From: Fratercula arctica
Taxonomy: Eukaryota; Chordata; Aves; Charadriiformes; Alcidae
Direction of reading: 5' to 3'
Length of the DNA stretch: 64,000 nt
Assembly: GCA_947846985.1 (NCBI GenBank)
Contig: CANTUZ010000025.1
Coordinates: 8,430,100-8,494,099, forward strand
Within the stretch, counting starts at the first letter, position 1, and each line of letters begins with the position of its first letter. Shown in pieces: positions 53,728 to 64,000 of the stretch. The translations under genes were made by a program, and so were the position numbers. The notes under the pieces are model-generated. The model had not been told where the DNA came from. It did not search any database and saw only the letters and a program-made list of their open reading frames with translations.

Positions 53728-55197
53728 GGCTCTATTGGACACGTGCACATTGTACCCTAATACCATCAAGCTATAGAGGGGCAGAACCCATTTGTATTTC
53801 TGGGGTCACAGGGGGATCCCAAGAGTTGACTGTATTGGAGGCTGAAGTGAGCCTAACTGGGAATGAGTGGCAAAAGCATCCCATTGTGACTGGCCCAGAG
53901 GCTCCATGCATCCTTGGTATAGATTACCTCAGGAGAGGGTATTTTAAGGACCCAAAGGGGTATCGGTGGGCCTTTGGCATAGCTGCCTTGGAGACGGAGG
54001 AAGTTAAACAGTTGTCCACCTTGCCTGGTCTCTCGGAGTACCCTTCTGTTGTGGGGTTGTTGAGGGTCGAAGAACAGCAGGTGCCGATTGCTACCACAAT
54101 GGTGCATCGGCGGCAATATCGCACTAACCGAGACTCTCTGATTCCCATCCATAAGCTGATTCGTCAACTAGAGGTTCAAGGAGTGATCAGCAAGACTCCC
54201 TCACCTTTTAACAGTCCTATATGGCCGGTGCGAAAATCTAATGGAGAGTGGAGGCTAACTGTAGACTATCGTGACCTGAATGAAGTCACGCCACCACTGA
54301 GCGCTGCTGTGCCGGACATGCTAGAACTCCAGTATGAACTGGAGTCCAAGGCAGCCAAGTGGTATGCCAGAACTGGTATAGCTAATGCATTGCCATGGAC
54401 TGATCCAGACTGCACTGGAACAGGGGGAAGCCCCAGAACATCTGCAGTACATTGATGACATCATCGTATGGGGAAACACAGCCGAAGAAGTTTTTGAGAA
54501 AGGGGATAAAATAGTCCGAATCCTTCTGAAAGCTGGTTTTGCCATAAAACGAAGTAAGGTCAAGGGACCTGCACAGGAGATCCAGTTCTTAGGAATAAAA
54601 TGGCAAGATGGACGCCGCCAGATCCCAATGGATGTGATCAACAAAATAGCAGCTATGTCTCCACCAACTAGCAAAAAGGAAACACAAGCTTTCTTAGGCA
54701 TTGTGGGTTTTTGGAGGATGCATACCCCAGATTACAGTCTAATGGTAAGCCCTCTGTATCAAGTAACCCGGAAGAAGAACGATTTTAAATGGGGTCCTGA
54801 GCAACGACAAGCTTTTGAACAAATCAAACAGGAAATAGTCCATGCAGTGGCCCTGGGGCCAGTCCGGGCAGGACAAGATGTTAAAAACGTGCTCTACACC
54901 ACAGCTGGGGAGAATGACCCTACCTGGAGCCTCTGGCAGAAAGCACCAGGGGAGACCCGAGGTCGACCCCAAGGGTTTTGGAGTCGGGGATACAGAGGAT
55001 CCAAAGCCCGCTACACTCCAACAGAAAAAGAGATATTGGCAGCATATGAAGGGGTTCGAGCTGCTTCGGAGGTGGTTGGTACAGAAGCACAGCTCCCCTC
55101 AACACCTCGACTGCCCGTTCTGGGTTGGATGTTCAAAGAAAGATTCCCACCACACATCATGCAACTGATGCTACATGGAGTAAGTGGATTGCACTGA
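53728..55197 (+). pseudogene. pol: ERV-1 copy C protease and reverse transcriptase
   Basis: The protease active site is damaged (ALLDTC in another frame). The rest of protease and the RT N-terminus are open (53826-54455). A deletion of about 200 bp at about 54387 removes the segment between TIDIANA and CHGLIQ, including LPQGW. RT resumes at 54385-55197 with YIDDIIVWG, LGIKWQDGRRQIP and the thumb. Confidence 0.88.
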
Positions 55198-56705
55198 TCA
55201 CACAGCAAACTCGAATGGGAAACCCCAGTCACCCAGGAATTCTGGAAGTGATCATGGACTGGCCAGAAGGCAAGGATTTTGGAATGTCACCAGAGGAGGA
55301 GGAGGAGGTGACGCGTGCGGAAGAGGCCCCACCATATAATAAACTGCCAGAAAATGAGAAGAAATATGCCCCGTTCATTCATGGGTCGTGCTGGATTGTG
55401 GGAAAGCATTGAAAGTGGAAGGCTGCTGTGTGGAGTCCTACACGACAAGTTGCAGAGGCCAGTGAAGGACAAGGTGAATCGAGCCAGTTTGCAGAGGTGA
55501 AAGCCATTCAGCTGGCTTTGGACATCACCGAGCGAGAAAAATGGCCAGTACTTTATCTCTACACTGACTCATGGATGGTGGCAAATGCCCAGTCGGGGTG
55601 GCTACAGCAGTGGAAGGTGGGCAACTGGCAGCGCAGAGGCAAACCCATCTGGGCTGCTGAACTATGGCAAGATATTGCTGCCCTGATAGAGAATCTGGTT
55701 GTGAAAGTACCTCATGTAGATGGCCACGTACCGAAGAATCGGGCCATGGAGGAACATCAGAACAACCAGCAGGTGGATTGGGCTGCTAGGATTGGAGTGT
55801 CTCAGGTGGATCTGGACTGGCAACGTAAGGGTGAATTATTGATAGCTCGGTGGGCCCATGACACCTCAGGCCATCAAGGAAGAGATGCGACATCTAGATG
55901 GGCTCGTGACCGAGGGGTGGACTTGACCATGGACACTATTGCACAGGTCATCCATGAATGTGAGACATGCGCTGCAATCAAGCAAGCCAAGCGTTTGAAG
56001 CCTCTTTGGTATGGAGGATGATGGCTGAAATATAAATATGGGGAGGCCTGTCAGATTGATTATATCACACTGCCACAAACCCATCAAGGCAAGCACTATG
56101 TGCTCACAATGGTGGAAGCAACCACTGGATGGCTGGAAACATACCCTGTGCCCCATGCCACTGCCCGGAACACTATCCTGGGCCTTGAAAAGCAAGTCCT
56201 GTGGAGACATGGCACCCCAGAGAGAATTGAGTTGGACAACGGGACTCATTTCCGAAACAGCCTCATAGACACCTGGGCCAAAGAGCATGGTATTGAGTGG
56301 GTATATCACATCCCCTATCACGCACCAGCCTCTGGGAAGATAGAACGATACAATGGACTGTTAAAAACTACACTGAGAGCAATGGGTGGTCGGACTTTCA
56401 AACATTGGGATGCACATTTAGCAAAAGCTACCTGGCTAGTTAACACCAGGGGATCTACCAATCGAGCTGGCCCTGCCCAGTCAAAACTTCCATGTACCGT
56501 AGAAGGGGATAAAGTCCCCGTAGTGCCCATGCAGAATATGTTAGGGAAGACAGTCTGGGTTAGTCCTGCCTCAGGCAAAGGCAAACCCATCCATGGGATT
56601 GCTTTTGCCCAAGGACCTGGGTGCACTTGGTGGGTGATGTGGAAGGATGGGGAAGTCCAATGTGTACCTCATGGGGATCTGATTTTGGGCGAGAATAGCC
56701 AATGA
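55198..56705 (+). pseudogene. pol: ERV-1 copy C RNase H and integrase
   Basis: RNase H and the integrase N-terminus (55428-56021) include LYTDSWMVANA, HDTSGHQG and CETC, ending in a TGA. The integrase core and C-terminus (56100-56705) hold LDNGTHFRNS and ASGKIERYNGLLK; the first catalytic Asp (CQIDYITLP) lies between the two frames. All three catalytic acids are kept. Ends LILGENSQ and stop. Confidence 0.9.
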
Positions 56706-56745
56706 ATCAAATTGTATGATGTTAATTGCTAAGTAACCCTGCCAC

Positions 56746-56785
56746 AGTGCTTCGACAACAGTATCGCACTAACTGAGACTCCCTG
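56746..56785 (+). pseudogene. pol: ERV-2 pol remnant, left of ERV-3 LTR
   Basis: Parallels 39560-39600 of the ERV-2 provirus (CCACAGTGC, then ACAGTATCGCAC/ACAGTATTGCAC). It continues at 57287 after the ERV-3 solo LTR. Confidence 0.75.
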
Positions 56786-57281
56786 TGTGTGAGCCGATGC
56801 GGGCAGGACACAGGAACAACCACACACCACGGATGAAAGGCAAACAAATTTAATCTCGATACCTCACAGACCGGGGAATCTCTGAAACAACACCCGGGCA
56901 GAGGCACGCAAGCAGGGACCACGGGCACCGCGGCATGAGAGAGAGTTCTTCTTAGCAAGAGTCCTTGGCAGCGAGAGAGTCCTTGTTAGCAAGAGTAGGC
57001 GCAGACTCCCTGTTCTTCTTGGTATTTATAAGGTTCAAACAGGCATAGCTTTCTCACTGTGCTTTGATCTTCTTCCACAACAGGCCAGGATTCTCAAGCA
57101 GCTAGATAAGGTGTCCCTGAGTCCATCGCAGACTTATGTTATCTAAGTGCAAGTGTTTTCCTTGCAAGCACCTGAGACTGAATAACAATTAGTGTGATAT
57201 ATGTGTTTTCCAGTACCCCAGGTGCGAGTCCCTTGAGCATATTTACAGTCCTCCTCACCGATCTTCCATTGATTTCCCACA
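56786..57281 (-). repeat. Solo LTR of ERV-3, TSD CCCTG
   Basis: 496 bp in minus orientation, TGTGTGAGCCGATGCGG to GATTTCCCACA on the plus strand. Exact CCCTG on both sides (56781-56785 and 57282-57286). It is inserted in ERV-2 pol. Confidence 0.92.
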
Positions 57282-57286
57282 CCCTG

Positions 57287-57366
57287 ATTTCCATCCAGAA
57301 CCTGATTCATCGGCTAGAGACCCAAGGAGTGATCTGCAAGACTCCATCACCCTTTAGCAGCCCTAT
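57287..57366 (+). pseudogene. pol: ERV-2 RT N-terminal remnant, right of ERV-3 LTR
   Basis: ISIQNLIHRLETQGVICKT and PSPFSSPI, the RT start seen in ERV-1 copy B (IPIHKLIRQLEVRGVISKT). Ends at the following CR1. Confidence 0.85.
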
Positions 57367-58510
57367 ATCTAACCACACTGCCATAGTCGCACAAGGCAAG
57401 GGCAGGGGCTGTCAGAATGAAGAACTGCCCACTGTAGGTGAAGATCAAGTATGAGACCATCTAAGGAACCTGAAGGTACAGAAGTCCATGGGACCTGATG
57501 AAATCCATCCATGATCCTGAGGGAACTGGCAGATGAAGTTGCCAAGCCGCTTTCCATTTTATTTGAGAAGTCGTGGCAGTCTGGTGAAGTTCTCAGTGAC
57601 CGGAAAAGGGGAAACATAACCCCCATTCTCAGAAAGGGAAAAAAGGATGACCTGGGGAACCACAGGCCAGTCAGTCTCACCTCTGTGCCTGGCAAGATCA
57701 TGGAGCAGATCCACCTAAGGCACATGGAAAATAAGGAGGTGATTGGTGACAGCCAACATGGCTTCATTAATGGCAAATTGTGCCTTACAAATTTGGTGAC
57801 CTTCTATGATGGGGTTAAAGCGTTGGTGGATAAAGGAAAAGTAACACATGTCATTTACCTGGACTTACGCAAAGCATTTGACACTGTCCCGCATGACATC
57901 CTGGTCTCTAAATTGGAAAGGCATGGATTTGATGGATGGACCACTCGGTGGATAAGGAGCTGGCTGGATGGCTGCACTCAAAGGGTTGCGGTCAATGGCT
58001 CGAAGTCCAAGTCAACTCCAGCTCTGGAGCCCCCAACATAAGAAGGACATGGACCTGTTAGAGCGAGTCCAGCGGAGGGCCATGAAGATGATCAGAGGGC
58101 TTGAGTACCTCTCCTATGAGGACAGACTGAGAGAGTTGGGGTTGTTCAGCCTGGAGAAGGCTCCGAGGAGACCTTATAGCAGCCTTCCAGTACATAAAGG
58201 GGGCCTATAGGAAAGGTGGGGAGTGACTATCAGGGAGTGTAGTGATAGGATGAGGGGTAATGGTTTTAAACTGAAAGAGGGTAGATTTACATGAGATATT
58301 AGGAAGAAATTCTTCACTGTGAGGGTGGTGAGGCACTGGAACAGGCTGCCCAGAGAAGTTGTGGATGCCCCCTCCCTGGAAGTGTTCAAGGCCAGGCTGG
58401 ATGGGGGTTTGAGCAACCTGGTCTAGTGGGAGGTGTCCCTGCCCATGGTAGTGGGGTTGGAACTAGATGATCTTTAAGGTCCCTTCCAACTCTAACTGTT
58501 CAATGATTCC
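57367..58510 (+). mobile_element. CR1 LINE, 5'-truncated and internally deleted
   Basis: Starts in the ORF2 linker (HTAIVAQGKGRGCQNEELPT), with the RT segment 57511-58041, then a deletion of about 350 codons' worth of sequence including the FADD motif, then the C-terminus (58050-58420), the 3' UTR and a decayed tail (TTCAATGATTCC). Closest to the copy at 33970-35834. Confidence 0.93.
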
Positions 58511-61500
58511 ACACACTACTTCCCTTTTTGCCCCATCCAACTGCCAGAGCTCATATCCAGCTGTCAATTCTGCCTCGCACTAACACTGTTCTGAATCATA
58601 ACAAATTCCTTGCTACCAAAGTAGTATTTCCTTCTCACTATTCTTTTTTCAAAGTATGTGTAATTTTTACCGGTTAATTATCATATGCAGCATATTCAGG
58701 GCTCTATACACTTAGGAGAGCAGTTGCTTGTATATTTTTACCATCTAATGAGAAAAGAACATGTGGTTTAGCTTTTTTTCTACCTCAGCAGCTGTGTGAT
58801 GGGTAGGAACAGATGAACACTCCCCTCTTCTGCTTCTCTCCAATACCATAGCTCTCCTCTTCCTTCTCTTACTGTTCCTGCTTACAATATTATTTCCTGC
58901 AGCAGTTTATAACCCTCCCTGTCCTTATGTCATTCATGAGTTTTGCTTTCAGTTCCCTCTTCTCTCACTTTATAACTTCCCTTTAGGAGACAACAGCCAT
59001 TTCCAGTGTTTTCAGATAACCACTTTACGCTGACACCTTGCTTGCAGCTTTCTCTCGCCTTCTGTTTTTCATTGGCACTGCATCTTCGGGTATCTTTCAA
59101 GCCTTCAAATGTATCTAAAACTCAATCAACTCCAAATGCATAGTTTCCCCAAGTGACTGCTCTTGCATGTACACTCTGAAAAGCTCCTGTAGTACCCTCT
59201 GGTGACCTTTGTTATCTGGTTCGGTTGAGCCACCTGAAGATAGATTACATGTACCAGGGCAGAAACATGCACAAGGATTTACTATGTTTTGCATCCAGTT
59301 GGATGAAAGTTATCCATAAATTACCATAGAATTTAGTTTTTTCTTGAACAAACTATAATATGCATGTGTGCATTTATATGACAGGGAAACACGTTATACG
59401 TAAACAAAGCATCATGCTGTGCACCGTAGTTTCTATTCAAGAATATTTGGCGTTTGTAGGTTTAGAGAGATCCATAGCATTACTGTGAAACCATTCCCGT
59501 ATTTATGCTTTCTATAATGTTTGGCAGCTACGAATTTGGAGTTATAAGTTTTCTAAAAGCTGTATCCAATTACAGTGCTGAATGATTTGAATAAGACTGC
59601 CTGACATATTCCAAGATATGTGGCTGCTACATTTCTTTGATATTAGGGTCATCTACTGTACTTATCTATTTTTACTCCATGCTCTCCATTGCCTAGTAAT
59701 AAATTATTTTCTTACTGTTAGTTTGGCATGTGCCCTACAGTTAAATTAATTTTCTCTCCCATTGAAGGAAGTTTTCTGAAGTATGACAACTATTCTTATT
59801 TTTAGAACTAGTGGTCACAGATTAAATTAAAAATACTATTTTAAGAGGGACATTCACACTTAAAATCTTAAAAGCTGTTTTGATATTTTCATTTTTAAAA
59901 AATTACCTGATGGCACTGAACAACATGTGACTATAGTTATTTAGCTACTTGAATGCAAGACTTTTTACAATATATGAATATCATTTGAAAGAACAGCTTT
60001 TAACCTTAGCATTTAATTTTTGTTGCTTCCTGGAGCACAAAACTCAGCAAAGAACCTGATGTACACCTACAACTATTATCAAGGGCAATGAGAATTGAGC
60101 ATAGATCTGAAAATAGAATACAGCCCAAAACATGTAATAACCATGCAGGCAGCAACAATTAGTTCTTATATGATTTGGGTTGTTTCCAGAGCAGGGAGTA
60201 TAAGGAAATGTTCCAGCTTCTTTGTTGGCTACATGTTTTACTAAGAACTCAGTAGTACCAAGAAAGAGGCATTTTGCAGAATCAACCCTTTTATGCAGAA
60301 CTTCTTCCACTGTTTAGCCTACACCTTCTAGCTCTTTCTAACACCTCTATTTAGTTGCAGTTACCTTCTGAATAATGGGGAGAAGCAACTTAGCAAATGA
60401 ATCATGGCAATCATGAGGCAAGCAAGCATGAATGTGGGAGTGGAATATGTGTTCATGTATTGTAGATGATGAAAGTAATAAAGACAGTGGCAAACAGGGA
60501 GTGTTCTTAAGCATCTGACATTACTGATTGCTATCTTTAACTTACCCTCAAAGATGATAATTCTGAAGTAAAGCAAAACCACCAGAGTCATTCTTAAACT
60601 AACCCAGAGCCAGGAAAATAGAGGATTGCCTATGTTTTGAGCTGTTAAAATCATAAAGGATGGCAAAGAAGCAATTGTGGAATTGCAGTCACAAGAACAA
60701 CCACACAGTTGTAGTTAAACGCAGGCTTGCCACCTAACACTGCATACTACACTGCAAAACAGATTATTTTTTTCAGACATATAGCCCCAATACTCAATAT
60801 AAACAATGAAAATATAAATAAAACTGATATATAGACCACACTTTTTTACATTAAAAATATTTTTTCCTCCTTTTCCACTTTTTCCTCTATTTTATCCTCC
60901 AGTCTGATCCATACTATGCAGCAAATTTTCATTTACGAGTTATGTGCAAAGTACATATTAATGCAATTTTAATGTGTTGTACCTAGAGAAGTAAAACTGA
61001 AGAACCGCACTACAAAGCATAGACAAAATCCAGCACCAGTTCTACCCTTCCAAGATTACATTTTAATCTTTTCTTCAAAATTGTGATTTTTAGTATCTTA
61101 TTATAATACTATAATTGGTTCATAGGTTGCACAGATGTTGTACAAATAACATCCACTGGTACCTGAGGAAATAAGCCCACTTTAACAGAAAACAAGTCCA
61201 GACATACAAAAATTATCAAAATAAATGTTTAACATTTTTGAAACTATTTCTCAGTTCTAAAATAAACAAAATTATGTATTACAATAATTACACTTAAAAT
61301 AAGTTGATAATCTGAGCAATATTTTTTTTTTTTTAGTCAGGAAGATGTTACGATAAATGAACAGAATCAGTGTTTCAGACATTTAAAATTTCATTGAATT
61401 AACTGAATTGAATTTATGCCATGGGAAAAAATAAGGCTTTAATCACAATACTTAGTCATTTAAATCGAAGAGAAACATGTCTTGTTTATTTGGAGTTTTT

Positions 61501-63095
61501 CTATCTTGTCCTGTTTTTTCTTCTTTCTGTCAAAATACATGAATATTTCATCTTTTACCATATGAGCAAAAGAAAAGTCTTTTATACATTTATAATGCAA
61601 AGTGTATTTTCTCTGCTGTAAAAGAAAAATGTATCCATTTTCAGGTCTCAGCATTCAGAGAATTCATGTAGTGATAAAGATTTCTTTGTAAAGGTAAGCT
61701 GAACCCAAACTCCACATTTGAATTACATTTACTCTTCTGAAGCCCGTGTTTCTGTTTCATATTCATAATAGTTGCTATTCAAAGAAAACTTTTGGTGACA
61801 GATGAGAGACTTCTGTTGAGACCATTAAAATAGAGATAAAAGCTTGTTGTTTTTTTTTCTTTAAGACAAAAGTTTCCATATGAAAAACAGGACAAAATCC
61901 ATTCATAAGAAAGCAGTATTATTTGCACTTATCGAGAAGTAGGGAATCCTGTTCCATCATACTGGGACTGCTTAATTGCTTGACAAATAACAAAAAGTTG
62001 ATTTTTGTCACAAAAAAGTTTCAATTTCAAGCCTTAAAATGAGTTCTAATAATAAAGATTGGCAGTATTTTAAGTAAAGAGTAGAGCAATAATCTAATCT
62101 CAGTGACTTGGCAAACAGACTATTTCAACAAAATTTGTTTCAATACAGTTCAATAAAAAAGTTCTAAACATATCTAATAAGAGTGAATGTTGGTCACACC
62201 TACAGAACATATCTAGACTGTGATGATTTAGAAGAGAATTTAATGTATCACAGATCAAAATGGGCTCCTAATAGAGTGGTTTAGTAAAAAGGATTGATCT
62301 TTGGACATAGGCAGAATCTGGACATGTTACCCACTGGATGCTCATCAGACAGTTTGTCATCATGCTGTTCCTAGCCACTCTTAAGCATGCTTCATCTGGA
62401 TTGGCTGCAGAACTCTTGCCTTTGTCCTTTCTGGCTCATGCACCGGACAGAAGGCTTTGCCATTCTTTCAGATAATTTGTCAACTGCCCTTAGATCTTAA
62501 GACATTGTTCATTACCTAAAGTATTGCAAGTAGTTTAAATGTAGTCTTTCCAGGTATTGCAAGTAATTTCAATACAGTCTTTCCAGGAGTCCCACTTCTG
62601 AGAGCCTTCTAGTTTACCAGTTTCCTCTTCAACAGCACATGACAGCACAATACATACACACATATTATTCTTTTACTGTTTCTAACAAACAAACATGTCT
62701 AAATAAAACAGTAAAACTCCATATGCCCATCCTGGCCTCCATTTCTTGAGCATTATTTCCAAGCTGTCACAGTCTTCAGGCGCTCAGGATACAAATTCCT
62801 AGAGGAGCTTGGAGTCCCTTTCAGAAGCTCAGCAGCTAATAATCACTTTCTTTGATTGTTACCATAGAATAAATGACCCCTCTTTTCTAAAGGTACATTC
62901 CCTTTCTTCTAGTCTCTCAGTTGCAAGTTGACATTAACGCCAAGTCTATTTTTTTTCCAACTTGGGGAGAAACTCCTTGGTTTCCTCCAAAGAACATTAA
63001 AGAAACTAGCTAATGTTCTCGCTATTTGAAGCTGTTGATGTTAATGACTATCGGGCTTGACCTGGGACAAAATTACATTGCTCTTCATTTTATTC
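58511..63095. other. 4.6 kb of unique DNA
   Basis: No gene, exon or transposon recognised. AT-rich with T-runs (for example 61322-61334). Confidence 0.5.
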
Positions 63096-63856
63096 TGTCG
63101 TGGTTTTGGCCTTATTGGCCAATCAGAAGGACAGATGTCCCTTTCCCCCCCCCTCCTCAGAGAGGAGAGGAAGAGATAAGGAGATTTACGAGTTTAGAAA
63201 AAGAACTAAACTAATGACAATAATGATAATAAATAAGAAAATAGTAAATAATAACAGAATAATAAAAAAAAAAGTATACAATATATACAAAACCGTATCC
63301 AGCTCCCAGGATGACGATTGCATCACCAGCAGACACAGGGAAAGTCCCAGACTGGAGTCAGCGACGGATAGGAGCTGGATTCCAGAACTAGCATCAGGAA
63401 TGCTCGGATGGGGATCAAAGGCAGACGAACAGACAGGGTCCTCCTCAGATGTCGGCCATTGAAGAAAAGACAAGCCAGAGCAGCCTTGTCCCTTTGATCC
63501 CTTAGCTTTTATACTGAGCGTGACGCAGATGGGATGGAATACCCTGTTGGTCAGTTTTGGGTCACCTGTCCCATCCGCTCCTCCCTGCAGGTGGGACCCC
63601 TCTATGCTTCTCCACTTCTGACCCTCTAACAGGGCAAATAGCGAAGTTAGTTGACCTTGGTTGTTATAGCAATAAGTATAAGCAAGAGCCTCTGTGCATA
63701 CCAGTCCTTGGTATAATCAGGTCTTATCACTCTGAGAGTGAACAGTTTCTGAACAATATGCTGTTAATTTCAGAGTTTAGTCAGTTAGAAGAGGCCCAGA
63801 TAAAAAGTAAAATTACAAATCAGAAAATTGATTCTGTTTTACCTCAAACCAGGACA
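63096..63856 (-). repeat. Solo LTR of ERV-2
   Basis: 761 bp, TGTCGTGGTTTTGGCC to AAACCAGGACA on the plus strand. The flanks TATTC and TCTTC match at four of five positions, possibly a decayed TSD. Confidence 0.9.
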
Positions 63857-64000
63857 TCTTCCAATAAACCCATGGCTCAAATAGACAGTATTGACTTATG
63901 TGATCATTACACATGTGCTTTAGATATTCTGAGAGAAGAAGAATCTTGTGGACAGAGCAGAATGGAAGTCACTTATTTTTATTATTTTAAAATCAGCATA

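Larger units (their letters stand above)
51466..56745 (+). mobile_element. ERV-1 copy C, 3'-truncated provirus
   Basis: Plus-strand copy: 5' LTR, primer site, hydrophobic ORF, gag, protease-RT, RNase H and integrase, ending just after integrase (CTAAGTAACCCT), where it joins ERV-2 RT sequence. The ~0.5-kb tail and 3' LTR are missing, as are ~110 bp of the ERV-2 target. Confidence 0.9.

Noticed and set aside
7790..64000. Penultimate AP3B1 exon
   Set aside because: Searched by eye on the minus strand in the non-repeat stretches; nothing convincing. It may lie outside the window or have been missed.
1..64000. tRNA, rRNA or other structured RNA genes
   Set aside because: No tRNA-like, rRNA or snRNA consensus was seen; the primer binding sites are only complements of tRNA 3' ends.

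Overview
This is vertebrate, almost certainly avian, genomic DNA. The evidence is CR1 LINEs ending in ATTCTATG-type 3' repeats, several endogenous retrovirus (ERV) families, AT-rich intron-like DNA, and one recognisable host exon: the last coding exon of AP3B1 (minus strand, 7636-7789) with a splice acceptor, stop codon and nearby poly(A) signal. By my tally about 70% of the window is transposable element, far above the usual bird average. AP3B1 belongs to the human 5q block that is Z-linked in birds, so a W-chromosome copy is my leading inference; it is not proven. Everything right of 7789 would then be intron or intergenic DNA of that locus.

ERV families, named here for convenience. ERV-1: LTRs of about 0.31-0.41 kb, tRNA-Lys-type primer site, ERVL-like (class III) gag-pro-pol, no env. 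ERV-2: a divergent relative of ERV-1 with LTRs of about 0.73 kb. ERV-3: LTRs of about 0.5 kb, seen as solo copies. ERV-4: alpharetrovirus-like, tRNA-Trp primer site, 411-bp LTRs. ERV-5: a class I-type env element with a 527-bp LTR. ERV-6: fragmented LTRs. Target-site duplications (TSDs) read by eye are 5 bp for ERV-1, -2 and -3, 6 bp for ERV-4 and 4 bp for ERV-5.

Layout. 1-2625: CR1 with an open ORF2 cut by the window edge, abutting a minus-strand ERV-1 copy (2626-5826, copy A). 5827-15809: mostly unique DNA with the AP3B1 exon, a CR1 3' end, solo LTRs and LTR fragments. 15815-28895: a minus-strand ERV-1 provirus (copy B, TSD ATAAC) that carries a younger ERV-4 provirus inside its 3' LTR and an ERV-5 element inside its gag. 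29346-33138: an ERV-6 LTR split by a CR1 with a 966-codon ORF2. 33970-38000: a CR1 fragment and solo ERV-2 and ERV-3 LTRs. 38105-45885: an old near full-length CR1 broken by an ERV-1 solo LTR, an internally deleted ERV-2 provirus and a truncated CR1. 45886-50149: no genes seen. 50150-58510: ERV-2 remnant split by ERV-1 copy C and an ERV-3 solo LTR, followed by CR1. 58511-64000: unique DNA and an ERV-2 solo LTR.

Most interesting: ERV-1 (and recognisably ERV-2) carries a conserved hydrophobic, multi-pass reading frame between primer site and gag. In copies B and C it ends in an ATGA overlap with the gag start; in copy A it is fused to gag. Gag and pro are separated by an amber codon at the same place in four copies of two families. 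The ERV-4 provirus has a scrambled internal order (gag, foreign U3, env TM, integrase) and a GC-rich segment of unknown origin.
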